Positions 16,410-24,047 of a DNA stretch of 38,334 nucleotides are shown in pieces. The DNA lies in NCBI RefSeq assembly GCF_021107415.1, contig NZ_JAIOSW010000014.1, positions 1 through 38,334 of the forward strand, read 5' to 3'. Positions within the stretch are counted from its first letter, which is position 1; each line of letters begins with the position of its first letter. This stretch comes from Desulfobacula sp. Its GTDB lineage: Bacteria; Desulfobacterota; Desulfobacteria; Desulfobacterales; Desulfobacteraceae. Below the pieces are notes generated by a model. That model was not told the origin of the DNA, made no database searches, and saw only the letters and a program-made list of their open reading frames with translations. The translations under genes were made by a program, and so were the position numbers.

Positions 16410-16508
16410 TTTTTGTCATTTTATGTAAAAAAATCTTATTAATACAATTTATAAACTCTTTCCCTGATTCTTTACAGTTTAATTCCTTACCATATTGGGG
16501 GCATATAG

Positions 16509-16524
16509 AGCAAATTTAATGCCA
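16509..16524 (-). promoter_or_regulatory. Sigma54-type promoter pointing into the polymer island
   Basis: The minus strand reads TGGCATTAAATTTGCT, with GG and GC exactly ten bases apart and a full TTGC at -12. Transcription would begin near 16498 and run leftward over the wzm remnant, the DUF4143 gene and possibly the export genes. It may be the original promoter of the polysaccharide operon or a relic. Confidence 0.6.
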
Positions 16525-16556
16525 AAGTAAAAAATAAATTTTAAAGCAAATTATTA

Positions 16557-16572
16557 TGGCATCATTTTTGCT
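16557..16572 (+). promoter_or_regulatory. Sigma54 promoter of the minor-pilin operon
   Basis: TGGCATCATTTTTGCT matches the sigma54 consensus at all core bases: GG at 16558-16559, ten bases, then GC at 16570-16571. Transcription should start near 16584, about 130 bases before the first gene. It closely resembles the pilA element (TGGCAT, then TTTTTG), which suggests shared control by the PilR-like activator at 24048-25445. Confidence 0.82.
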
Positions 16573-16642
16573 GTTCTTTATTTATAAAAAGGAATATTAA
16601 TTGACTTAACTGCCCTATGGATTGATAATGTATTATATCTAA

Positions 16643-16659
16643 AAACGACCTTGTCGTTT
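16643..16659 (+). other. Hairpin in the minor-pilin operon leader
   Basis: AAACGAC and GTCGTTT form a perfect 7-bp stem around a 3-base loop, about 60 bases into the predicted transcript. It has no T run, so it is not a terminator. It might affect mRNA stability or be part of a larger regulatory leader; no known riboswitch class fits. Confidence 0.45.
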
Positions 16660-16713
16660 CCTGAATTCGGGAGTAACACATTAAATTCATTAGGCAAAGC
16701 ATAATAAAAAGCT

Positions 16714-17271
16714 ATGATTATGATTAAAATAAAAAAAACAAATTCCGGTTTCACGATAATCGAGCTTATGACTGTTGTTGTGATGATTGGTATCCTGTCT
16801 GCTGTAGCAATCCCGAGATTTAATGCCTGGCTGCCTGTATACCGGTTAAAATCCGCAGCCAGTGATCTTCAGTCGAACATGCAGAAAGCAAGGGTTCAGG
16901 CAATCAAAACAAATATTCCTGTCCAGATAAGATTTGACTATACAAATTCACCGGGGTTTTACTATTTTGATACCTTTGATGATGATGCATATACAGCAGG
17001 TGAATTCAGAATTGATCTTTTATCCTATAGCAGTGGCGTAGATTTTGGTACCGGAAATGCCTCAGCGAAATGGGATGGTACTGCTTTTAGCGCGCCACCA
17101 ACCGCTGCAATCGGCTTTGGAACAAGAGGAACTTCAAGCCAGGCAACTGTTTATCTGCAAAATGAGATAGGAACTGTCTGCTATGCAATCACCACTAGTA
17201 TAGCCGGCACAGCCAAAGCCAGGATCTATAATGGAAATCTTCCTTTTAATACCAATAATTGGATTCAATAA
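16714..17271 (+). CDS. fimU: Minor pilin, GspH/FimT (FimU) family
   Basis: 185-residue prepilin. A short leader ending in Ser-Gly is followed by FTIIELMTVVVMIGILSAVA, with Glu5 for assembly. After the helix comes SAASDLQSNMQKARVQAIKT, the hallmark of GspH/FimT/FimU minor pilins, and then a beta-rich globular domain with one late Cys (TVCYAITT). Minor pilins of this class prime assembly and carry the tip adhesin. It is the first gene of the operon; an in-frame ATG at 16720 is an equally possible start. The next gene overlaps the stop by one base (TAATG). Confidence 0.87.
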   Translation: MIMIKIKKTNSGFTIIELMTVVVMIGILSAVAIPRFNAWLPVYRLKSAASDLQSNMQKARVQAIKTNIPVQIRFDYTNSPGFYYFDTFDDDAYTAGEFRIDLLSYSSGVDFGTGNASAKWDGTAFSAPPTAAIGFGTRGTSSQATVYLQNEIGTVCYAITTSIAGTAKARIYNGNLPFNTNNWIQ

Positions 17272-18161
17272 TGATTGATATAGCTTTTAATTCAAACAGA
17301 TCCAAAGGTTTTACACTAATAGAAATCCTTATCGCGCTTTCAATTTCAAGCATTGTAATGGTTGCCATCTATCAGACATTTAACTCCCAGCAGAAGAGCT
17401 ATATAATCCAGGAGGATGTCGCTACTATGCAACAAGGACTGCGGGCATCAATGTTTCTTCTGACAAATGATATCAGAATGGCAGGGTATGACAGCCAGCT
17501 CAGTGGTAATTTTGGGATTACGGATATACGCCCGAGAGATATAGCTAACGTCGTGGATACCGGTATTACTGGGAACAGTTGTATCGAGATTACAGAAGAT
17601 TTAAATGATAACGGTTTATTAATTCCCGCTTTGTCTAATCCCGGAGAAAGAATTCAATACTCGGTTTATGATTTCATTGCAGGTGATGGTAATCTTGATA
17701 TAGCTAGAAATAGCGGTAATGGCAGGCGACTATTAGCCGAAAACATTCAGGGTTTTGGTCTTGCTTTTGCGTTTGACGATGATTTTGATGGCGAGATTGA
17801 TACCTATACGGCAACGAATCCCGGTGCTACCCAGCATATCATCTGGGCCATAGATTCAAGTGGGAGCAACGCTCTTGATACTAATCTGGATACAAACCTT
17901 GATGGGGTTATTGATATTAATGACAGTCCGGGTGGGCCTGGAAGCAATGGAATCATTGGGGGAACTGCCCTGGCAGCAAATGTACCCATTGGCAGAATCC
18001 GTGCGGTCAAAATCTGGCTGCTTGCAGAAACCGACCGAACGCAACCCGGTTTTATTAATACATCCACCTACATTGTTGGAAAATACGTTATTACACCAAA
18101 CAATAACAAAAGAATGAGACTTTTAAGCACAACTATTAAATGCCGAAACTTAGGACTATGA
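17271..18161 (+). CDS. pilW: Minor pilin PilW-like
   Basis: 296 residues from the ATG that overlaps the previous stop; a start 12 bp earlier is possible but less likely. The leader ends RSKG and the pilin helix is FTLIEILIALSISSIVMVAI. NSQQKSYIIQEDVATMQQGL and FLLTNDIRMAGYD are typical of PilW. The globular part holds two Asp-rich loops, FDDDFDGEIDTY and NLDTNLDGVIDINDSPGG; the second fits an EF-hand or dockerin calcium loop. It should be part of the tip complex with PilV, PilX and PilY1. The stop overlaps the pilV-like start by ATGA. Confidence 0.88.
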   Translation: MIDIAFNSNRSKGFTLIEILIALSISSIVMVAIYQTFNSQQKSYIIQEDVATMQQGLRASMFLLTNDIRMAGYDSQLSGNFGITDIRPRDIANVVDTGITGNSCIEITEDLNDNGLLIPALSNPGERIQYSVYDFIAGDGNLDIARNSGNGRRLLAENIQGFGLAFAFDDDFDGEIDTYTATNPGATQHIIWAIDSSGSNALDTNLDTNLDGVIDINDSPGGPGSNGIIGGTALAANVPIGRIRAVKIWLLAETDRTQPGFINTSTYIVGKYVITPNNNKRMRLLSTTIKCRNLGL

Positions 18162-18598
18162 AAAACTTAAAATTAAAACAAAAATCAAGTCCCCAGAACG
18201 GATTCAGCCTGGTAGAAGTTTTGATTGCCATAGCTGTTTTATCAATTGGGTTATTAAGTATTGCAGCCATGCAGGCCTCGGCAATTCGTGGGAATGCCAA
18301 ATCATACAATTTGACACAAAGAACAACGACTGCATCCAATCATATAGAATATTTTTTAAACCTACCCTTTAATGATCCCAATTTGACAGCCGGAAATCAT
18401 GATCCTGAAAATGACGGCATTGATAATGATGGAGATGGGAATACGGATGAAGCAGATGATGATGGAGAATTCGACTATTCCGTCACCTGGAACGTCACGG
18501 ATGACACGTCAAATAAAAAAACCATTACACTGACCCTTGCAGGAACGTATTATGGTGCAGCAAAAATAATTACCATTAACACTGTAAAGATCAGATAG
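18158..18598 (+). CDS. pilV: Minor pilin PilV-like
   Basis: 146 residues from ATG 18158, which overlaps the PilW stop by four bases; an upstream ATG at 18140 would add six residues. The leader ends PQNG, followed by FSLVEVLIAIAVLSIGLLSI and AAMQASAIRGNAKSYNL, diagnostic of PilV. The region of residues 80-105 is strikingly acidic (DGIDNDGDGNTDEADDDGE), resembling thrombospondin type 3 calcium repeats, and ends in a short beta segment. It belongs to the priming complex at the pilus tip. Confidence 0.87.
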   Translation: MKNLKLKQKSSPQNGFSLVEVLIAIAVLSIGLLSIAAMQASAIRGNAKSYNLTQRTTTASNHIEYFLNLPFNDPNLTAGNHDPENDGIDNDGDGNTDEADDDGEFDYSVTWNVTDDTSNKKTITLTLAGTYYGAAKIITINTVKIR

Positions 18599-18619
18599 CC
18601 CAATCAAGGAGTTGAACCT

Positions 18620-19105
18620 ATGCCAATCAAAATTTTAAACAGCCAGGACGGATTTGCTTTAATTGGTTCCATGCTTTTTTTAGTAGTTCTGACAATTATC
18701 GGCATTGCAGCAACCAACACGACGTCTATTGAAGTCGGCATTGCAGGAAATGAAAGAGTCTATAAACAAAATTTCTATCTGGCTGAAGGAACGGCCAAAG
18801 AGGCTGCAAAGGAAGACCTCGAATCCGGCTGGGTATGGGAAGCCAATAAGAATGACCTGCCTTTAGATGGTGGTGGAAGTTTTGATATTGATGCTGTTTT
18901 CACTGAAACCTCAGGACTTGGTGCCGGTATAAGTTTTGGTGTCGTTGATAATGATATCCCCTCAGGGGTTTTAGGCTCAGGTCATTCATTAAAAGTTGAA
19001 GGAACCGGGACCGGCGGTAGAATGAATTTCTTTGATCTGTATGGTCAATCTACTGAAGACAACAGTATGGTCAGAATTGTTATGGGATATACAAAACGTT
19101 TATAA
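18620..19105 (+). CDS. pilX: Minor pilin PilX-like
   Basis: 161 residues. The hydrophobic start NSQDGFALIGSMLFLVVLTI and the following AATNTTSIEVGIAGNERVYK, NFYLAEGTAKEA match the PilX N-terminal domain. The residue at mature position 5 is Gly instead of the usual Glu, as happens in the PilX group, which may mean it enters only in the tip complex. A clear AAGGAG site lies upstream. The gene ends 13 bp before pilY1. Its C-terminal domain is short and unassigned. Confidence 0.85.
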   Translation: MPIKILNSQDGFALIGSMLFLVVLTIIGIAATNTTSIEVGIAGNERVYKQNFYLAEGTAKEAAKEDLESGWVWEANKNDLPLDGGGSFDIDAVFTETSGLGAGISFGVVDNDIPSGVLGSGHSLKVEGTGTGGRMNFFDLYGQSTEDNSMVRIVMGYTKRL

Positions 19106-19118
19106 GAGAGGTGATCTA

Positions 19119-22100
19119 ATGGCTACAAAGAATAGTATTATTCACTTTATTACAAAATGGCAATTTATCATACTCTCTCTATTTTTCCTTCTATATTTTT
19201 CCAGTGTTGGATTTTGCATTGACATCAGTGATGATCCCATGGATACAAAGGTGCAGGCAGCTCCCCCTAATATCATGTTTATCCTTGATAACTCCGGCAG
19301 TATGGACTGGGAGTTTATGACACAAGAAAATAACGGTAAATTTTCCATTTCAGGGACTCCGCATGAATATTTATTCCCTGATCCAGGAGACAATACTTAT
19401 CCAGCAAGTGATGGCAATGGAACAGCACTGGTGGGTACGGATAGAGAATACTGGAAAAGCCAGTGGTCCGGATATAACAAAATTTATTTCAACCCTCATT
19501 CCAGCTACACACCCTGGCCCACCACAAGCACATACACGATGAACAATGCAGATCTTAAAACCCCTTATTCAAACCCTGTTCATACCAGTATCGGTGATCC
19601 GTCAATCACATTGAAAGATACCTTTGATACTATTGACGGCTTTATTTCTATGGTAATTGTGGACAACCAGGATGGCGCTGCGTTCTTTTCAACTACCGGA
19701 ACCTGGAATGAATCAAGTATGCAGCCTGAATGGCCTACTCCTTCCTGCTGCTCACTTTATACAGGTACAATTGGAAGTACCGCAAGATTTACACCGGACA
19801 TACCAGCAACTGACACTTATAAAGTTTATGTATGGTGGAATTGCTATACCGATCGTGATACAAATGTAAAAATCACCATCAACCGCAGTGGTGGTACTGA
19901 TATCGTTTATAAAAACCAGCAGGCAGCTTCCAGTAATACTCCTGAAACAGGGATTTGCGGTGAATGGATTCTCATAGGCACATATACGTTTGATGACAAT
20001 GATACCGGCTATGTTGAAATTGAGCGTCATGCCGGCAGTACTGGAAGTTCAACCATTGCCGATGCCGTTAAATTTGTATCAACAACTATAGCATACCCGG
20101 ATGTCAATATTGTTAATGCCCACTATTATACATGGTATGACAGTGACAGTGATAATACTATTGATAATCTTGAAGTCTATCTTGTCACATGGGAAGATAC
20201 AGATGCTGATGATATCCTTGACCACCGACTCTATTATCAGGTGAATGACATGGATACTGACAGCAGAGTCGAATCTCAAGAACTCATTCCTGTTACTTAT
20301 AATGAGAGTGATCAGGGCAATGACGATGTTCCCAATGACATCCAGCCCAAAAACTATGAAGAGGACGGGGTTACTTTTACATACAAAACAGATGAGGAAG
20401 ACCTTCAAAATTTTGCTGACTGGTACTCTTACTATCGGCGAAGGGAACTTAGTGCCAAAGGTGCCATATCAAAATCCATTTTAGATCTTGACTGGGTATA
20501 TGCAGGATTTTATACCATCAACGCCGGGCTTCGGCAGACTGTTTTGCCCATAAATGTTGAATCTAACTCCGTTATTATTGATAATAAAGATAGCGGCTTT
20601 ACTACATCTGGTTCCTGGAGCGAATCCGGTGCAGACAATGAATATAACGGCAGTTCTTTATATACATCTTCGAGCGGCAATTATGCCACATGGACCCCAT
20701 ATCTTGAAGCCGGTCAATACAAAGTCTATGCCTGGTGGGATTACTGGTCTACACGGGACGAAAATGCCCTCTACACCGTGTCTTATGATGGAGGGACTGA
20801 TTCCATAAGAGTCAATCAGAGGGATACCGGGACTGCATCTTCATGGCAGCTTCTGGGCACGTACACCTTTGCCGAAGGAACCTCCGGATATGTAAAACTT
20901 ACCCGGGACGGCAGCAGCACCGGCGGCAGCACCAGTGCAGATGCCGTAAAATTTGAAAAAACTTCCGGGGGCATCACTGTGGATGAGACAGACACGCTAT
21001 TAGATTTATTATACTCAATTAATTCTGATGGCAGTACACCTTTGCGATATGCTCTCAGAGATGTTGGGCGCTATTATGACCAAGATGACGGATATACCGG
21101 CAATCTGGGTGCATCTCCCTTTAAAAACCAGGCAGATGGCGGTGCCTGTCAGCAGGCATTTACGATTTTGATGACGGATGGATATTATAACGGCAGCAAT
21201 CCGGGAATTGGAAATGAAGACGGGGATGATGGAGAACCCTATGCAGATACCTATTCAGATACCCTGGCTGATATGGCCATGAAATATTATGACACGGATC
21301 TGGCCGACACTTTACCTGACCATCTGCCCACAAACAATTATGATGATAAAAAAACCCAGCATATGATCACATATTCGATCTCTTTTGGTGTCACCGGAAC
21401 CATTGATCCGACAGATATGGATAATGACGGAACCACAGATGATCCTAGTTATGAAGATGACCCCTATTTTTTAAATCCCAACACCCCGAAACCGACCTGG
21501 CCCAATCCGACGAGTGGAGATTTACAGAAAATTGATGATCTCTGGCATTCTGCCGTAAACGGCAAGGGAGAATTTTTCAGTGCTGATGATCCTGAAGAGC
21601 TGGTTTCTTCACTAAATTCCGTTTTTGAAAATCTGGCATCAAGGATTGCTTCGGGTGCGTCTGTGTCAGTAAATGGGGATGAGCTGAACACAGGGTCTAT
21701 TATGTATCAATCCACCTATACATCAGGAGACTGGGAAGGGGATGTTACTGCATATCCTATCAATCCTGAAACTGGTGAAATTAAAACAGAAGCAGGTGAC
21801 ATCCTCTGGAAGGCATCTGAAAAGCTTCAAGCCCAGGATTGGAACACAGGACGAAGAATCGTAACCTATAATGGATATGATTCTATTGTCAGGTTCAGAT
21901 ACCTCGAATTGACCGCTCTTCAGAAAACATCCATCAACAGCGATTTAAACATAGTAGATTATATTCGTGGTAAAGAGGTAACAGGATTTAGATCCCGGCA
22001 GAAAAAACTGGGGGATATTGTCCATTCGGCTCCGCTTTTAGTGATTGGGGACAGCATGGATAATGATACTGACTCATTAGTGGATGAAGACGGAGAAGAA

Positions 22101-23693
22101 TCAGGCCTTATTTTTACGGGAGGAAATGACGGGATGCTGCATGCATTTGATGCTCAAACCGGTAATGAAATATTTGCATATATCCCTCACATTGTTTTTG
22201 ACCATTTAACCGATCTGACTTTAATTGATTATGATCATAAATTCTATGTCGATGCCACACCCTTTTCTAGAACCATTACAATAAACAATAACAAAACTGT
22301 TCTTCTAACCGGTGGTCTAAAAAAAGGCGGAAAAGGATATTTCTGCCTGGATATTACCAAAGTATTATATCAGGACAGTGCCACATTTTCTGAAACTGCA
22401 CTGGCAACGCCTGCCCATAATGATGGAATCGACGTTCTTTGGGAATATCCCCAGCTAACAGCGGCCGGCGCGGTATTTGCCAGTGATGATGATTTGGGAT
22501 ACAGCTTTAGTGATATCTTTATCGTTGAATCTTATAAAACCAACAATGATCCGAATAATCACAATTGGGTAGCTATTTTTGGAAACGGGTATGACTCTGT
22601 CAATGACAAGGCCATACTTTATATTCTCAATGCTTACACCGGTGCAGTGATTAAGAAAATCGATACAGGTGTGGCAGGGAATAATGGTCTGTCAACCCCA
22701 GCCCTGGTTGATATTAACAATGATGGGAAAGTGGACTATGCTTATGCCGGGGATCTTTTGGGCAATATGTGGAAATTTGATCTGACAAGTGATGATCCTG
22801 ACAATTGGAATGTTGCTTATACCGAATCAGATGGTACCACCCCTGCTCCGCTTTTTTCATCTCCGAACCAGCCGATCACGTCTGCACCCGATGTAATGAA
22901 TCATTGTGCCAAGACACATCTGGACGGAGATGGTCATCATATTAATCCACCCTATCTCATGGTTCTTTTTGGTACAGGTAAATTTATTGGAGAAACAGAC
23001 CGAACCAATAATGACAAACAATCACTTTATGGAATCTGGGATACAGGATTCCCGGTTGGTGAATGGAATGAATCTGTCCCTACTTTATCAAAAATGACCG
23101 GTGGCACTCTGCTTGAACAGACAGAAGTTGATTTTCAATATCTGCATGACCATTACTTAAGGACATTAAGTGATAACGAAGCAAACTGGGTTGAAGTTAA
23201 TGGCACCAGTGGTCTTATCGAGTCCGGTGACCACATTGGCTGGTATTTTGATTTACCCATGGACAGGGACAGTGATTCTGTTTTAGACGGTGAACGGGTA
23301 ATTAAAGATATCATGATTCGTGACGGGCATCTTATTGCCATAACATTTACACCCAATGATTCACCCTGTACCGGTGGCGGTACGTCCATGGTTCATGAAA
23401 TGGATGCCTGCGACGGCAGCCGGCTGAGTTTTCCGCAGTTTGACATCAATATGGATGGCGTCATTGACCAACATGATATGGTTGAGATAGATGACCCTGA
23501 TAATCCTGGTGAAACAATTTTTGTACCCCCAACCGGAAAAGGATATGATGGTCTTTTACATCCTCCGATTATTGTAACAATGCCTGACACACCAGTTGAA
23601 ATGAAAATCTTCAGCAGTTCAGCCGGAACAACGGAAAGGCTTTTTGAAAAAGCTGAAGGCGGATTTTATTATTGGAGAGAAATTAAAAATTAA
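19119..23693 (+). CDS. pilY1: Very large PilY1-like pilus tip adhesin with two golvesin-like inserts
   Basis: 1524 residues from ATG 19119, chosen for the AGAGAGGTG ribosome site and the signal peptide that follows (cut near FC|IDIS); a longer frame exists upstream inside pilX. A vWA-type domain starts with the MIDAS motif DNSGSMDW (residue 57); its later parts, STPLRYALRDVGRYY (about 640) and ILMTDGYY (about 686), are displaced by an insert holding two related domains (about 179-325 and 485-616), each with AWW or VWW, a strand-rich core and ADAVKF at the end, as in golvesin/xanthan-lyase-type domains. The C-terminal PilC-type beta-propeller begins near 995 (FTGGNDGMLHAFDAQTG). Calcium-loop motifs occur near 977, 1200 and 1442. 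It is expected at the pilus tip, acting in adhesion and retraction control. Confidence 0.9.
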   Translation: MATKNSIIHFITKWQFIILSLFFLLYFSSVGFCIDISDDPMDTKVQAAPPNIMFILDNSGSMDWEFMTQENNGKFSISGTPHEYLFPDPGDNTYPASDGNGTALVGTDREYWKSQWSGYNKIYFNPHSSYTPWPTTSTYTMNNADLKTPYSNPVHTSIGDPSITLKDTFDTIDGFISMVIVDNQDGAAFFSTTGTWNESSMQPEWPTPSCCSLYTGTIGSTARFTPDIPATDTYKVYVWWNCYTDRDTNVKITINRSGGTDIVYKNQQAASSNTPETGICGEWILIGTYTFDDNDTGYVEIERHAGSTGSSTIADAVKFVSTTIAYPDVNIVNAHYYTWYDSDSDNTIDNLEVYLVTWEDTDADDILDHRLYYQVNDMDTDSRVESQELIPVTYNESDQGNDDVPNDIQPKNYEEDGVTFTYKTDEEDLQNFADWYSYYRRRELSAKGAISKSILDLDWVYAGFYTINAGLRQTVLPINVESNSVIIDNKDSGFTTSGSWSESGADNEYNGSSLYTSSSGNYATWTPYLEAGQYKVYAWWDYWSTRDENALYTVSYDGGTDSIRVNQRDTGTASSWQLLGTYTFAEGTSGYVKLTRDGSSTGGSTSADAVKFEKTSGGITVDETDTLLDLLYSINSDGSTPLRYALRDVGRYYDQDDGYTGNLGASPFKNQADGGACQQAFTILMTDGYYNGSNPGIGNEDGDDGEPYADTYSDTLADMAMKYYDTDLADTLPDHLPTNNYDDKKTQHMITYSISFGVTGTIDPTDMDNDGTTDDPSYEDDPYFLNPNTPKPTWPNPTSGDLQKIDDLWHSAVNGKGEFFSADDPEELVSSLNSVFENLASRIASGASVSVNGDELNTGSIMYQSTYTSGDWEGDVTAYPINPETGEIKTEAGDILWKASEKLQAQDWNTGRRIVTYNGYDSIVRFRYLELTALQKTSINSDLNIVDYIRGKEVTGFRSRQKKLGDIVHSAPLLVIGDSMDNDTDSLVDEDGEESGLIFTGGNDGMLHAFDAQTGNEIFAYIPHIVFDHLTDLTLIDYDHKFYVDATPFSRTITINNNKTVLLTGGLKKGGKGYFCLDITKVLYQDSATFSETALATPAHNDGIDVLWEYPQLTAAGAVFASDDDLGYSFSDIFIVESYKTNNDPNNHNWVAIFGNGYDSVNDKAILYILNAYTGAVIKKIDTGVAGNNGLSTPALVDINNDGKVDYAYAGDLLGNMWKFDLTSDDPDNWNVAYTESDGTTPAPLFSSPNQPITSAPDVMNHCAKTHLDGDGHHINPPYLMVLFGTGKFIGETDRTNNDKQSLYGIWDTGFPVGEWNESVPTLSKMTGGTLLEQTEVDFQYLHDHYLRTLSDNEANWVEVNGTSGLIESGDHIGWYFDLPMDRDSDSVLDGERVIKDIMIRDGHLIAITFTPNDSPCTGGGTSMVHEMDACDGSRLSFPQFDINMDGVIDQHDMVEIDDPDNPGETIFVPPTGKGYDGLLHPPIIVTMPDTPVEMKIFSSSAGTTERLFEKAEGGFYYWREIKN

Positions 23694-23713
23694 AAATTTT
23701 TATGGAGAAAAAG

Positions 23714-24043
23714 ATGCAGATATTTAAAAGTCTTTTGATCGTAATAAGCAGCTTTTTTTGTTTACTCATCATTCTCACTACAATAGCTGTTGCTGAAGAA
23801 CCGGCGCACCCTGGTTATCCTTTTGTCTTTGATGCAACAGGCAAGCTTGACAGAATCTCTGATAAACAACTGGTCATAGGTGATGTTCTATTCAAACTGT
23901 CTTCATCAACGACATACCATGCACCGAATACGATTTTCCTGAAACCCTCGGCATTTAAAAAAGGGGATATTATCGCACTCATTTTAAAGGATAAAAATAC
24001 CAGGGAAATCCTTTCTGCCTGGCTCATAAAAAAAGCGGATTAA
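23714..24043 (+). CDS. Small exported protein at the end of the minor-pilin operon
   Basis: 109 residues from ATG 23714, which has GGAG six bases upstream; another ATG at 23702 is less well placed. An N-terminal signal peptide (cut near AVA|EEP) leaves about 80 residues with a small beta-rich pattern: FVFDATGKLDRISDKQLVIG, VLFKLSSSTTYH, FKKGDIIALILK, LSAWLIKK. It lies 20 bp after pilY1, the place held by pilY2 in Pseudomonas; that is only a positional analogy. The gene ends 4 bp from the oppositely oriented PilR-like gene. Function unknown. Confidence 0.7.
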   Translation: MQIFKSLLIVISSFFCLLIILTTIAVAEEPAHPGYPFVFDATGKLDRISDKQLVIGDVLFKLSSSTTYHAPNTIFLKPSAFKKGDIIALILKDKNTREILSAWLIKKAD

Positions 24044-24047
24044 CCGG

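Larger units (their letters stand above)
16410..16713. other. Divergent promoter region between polymer island and minor-pilin operon
   Basis: This AT-rich stretch holds no open frame that I can support. It contains two back-to-back sigma54-type elements (16509-16524 minus and 16557-16572 plus) and a roughly 130-base leader of the minor-pilin operon with a small hairpin. No tRNA or classic riboswitch was recognised. The stretch 16130-16319, between the DUF4143 start and the wzm remnant, shows nothing beyond a doubtful 62-codon frame. Confidence 0.6.

Noticed and set aside
16584..16713. Possible c-di-GMP riboswitch in the minor-pilin leader (GGCAAAGC near 16700, hairpin at 16643)
   Set aside because: Such riboswitches are common before pilus genes, but the paired GGCAAACC half, the tetraloop receptor and the closing stems are not found.
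19032..19118. Longer start of the PilY1-like gene inside pilX
   Set aside because: The added residues precede the signal peptide and overlap pilX; the internal ATG at 19119 has a clear ribosome site and places the signal peptide correctly.
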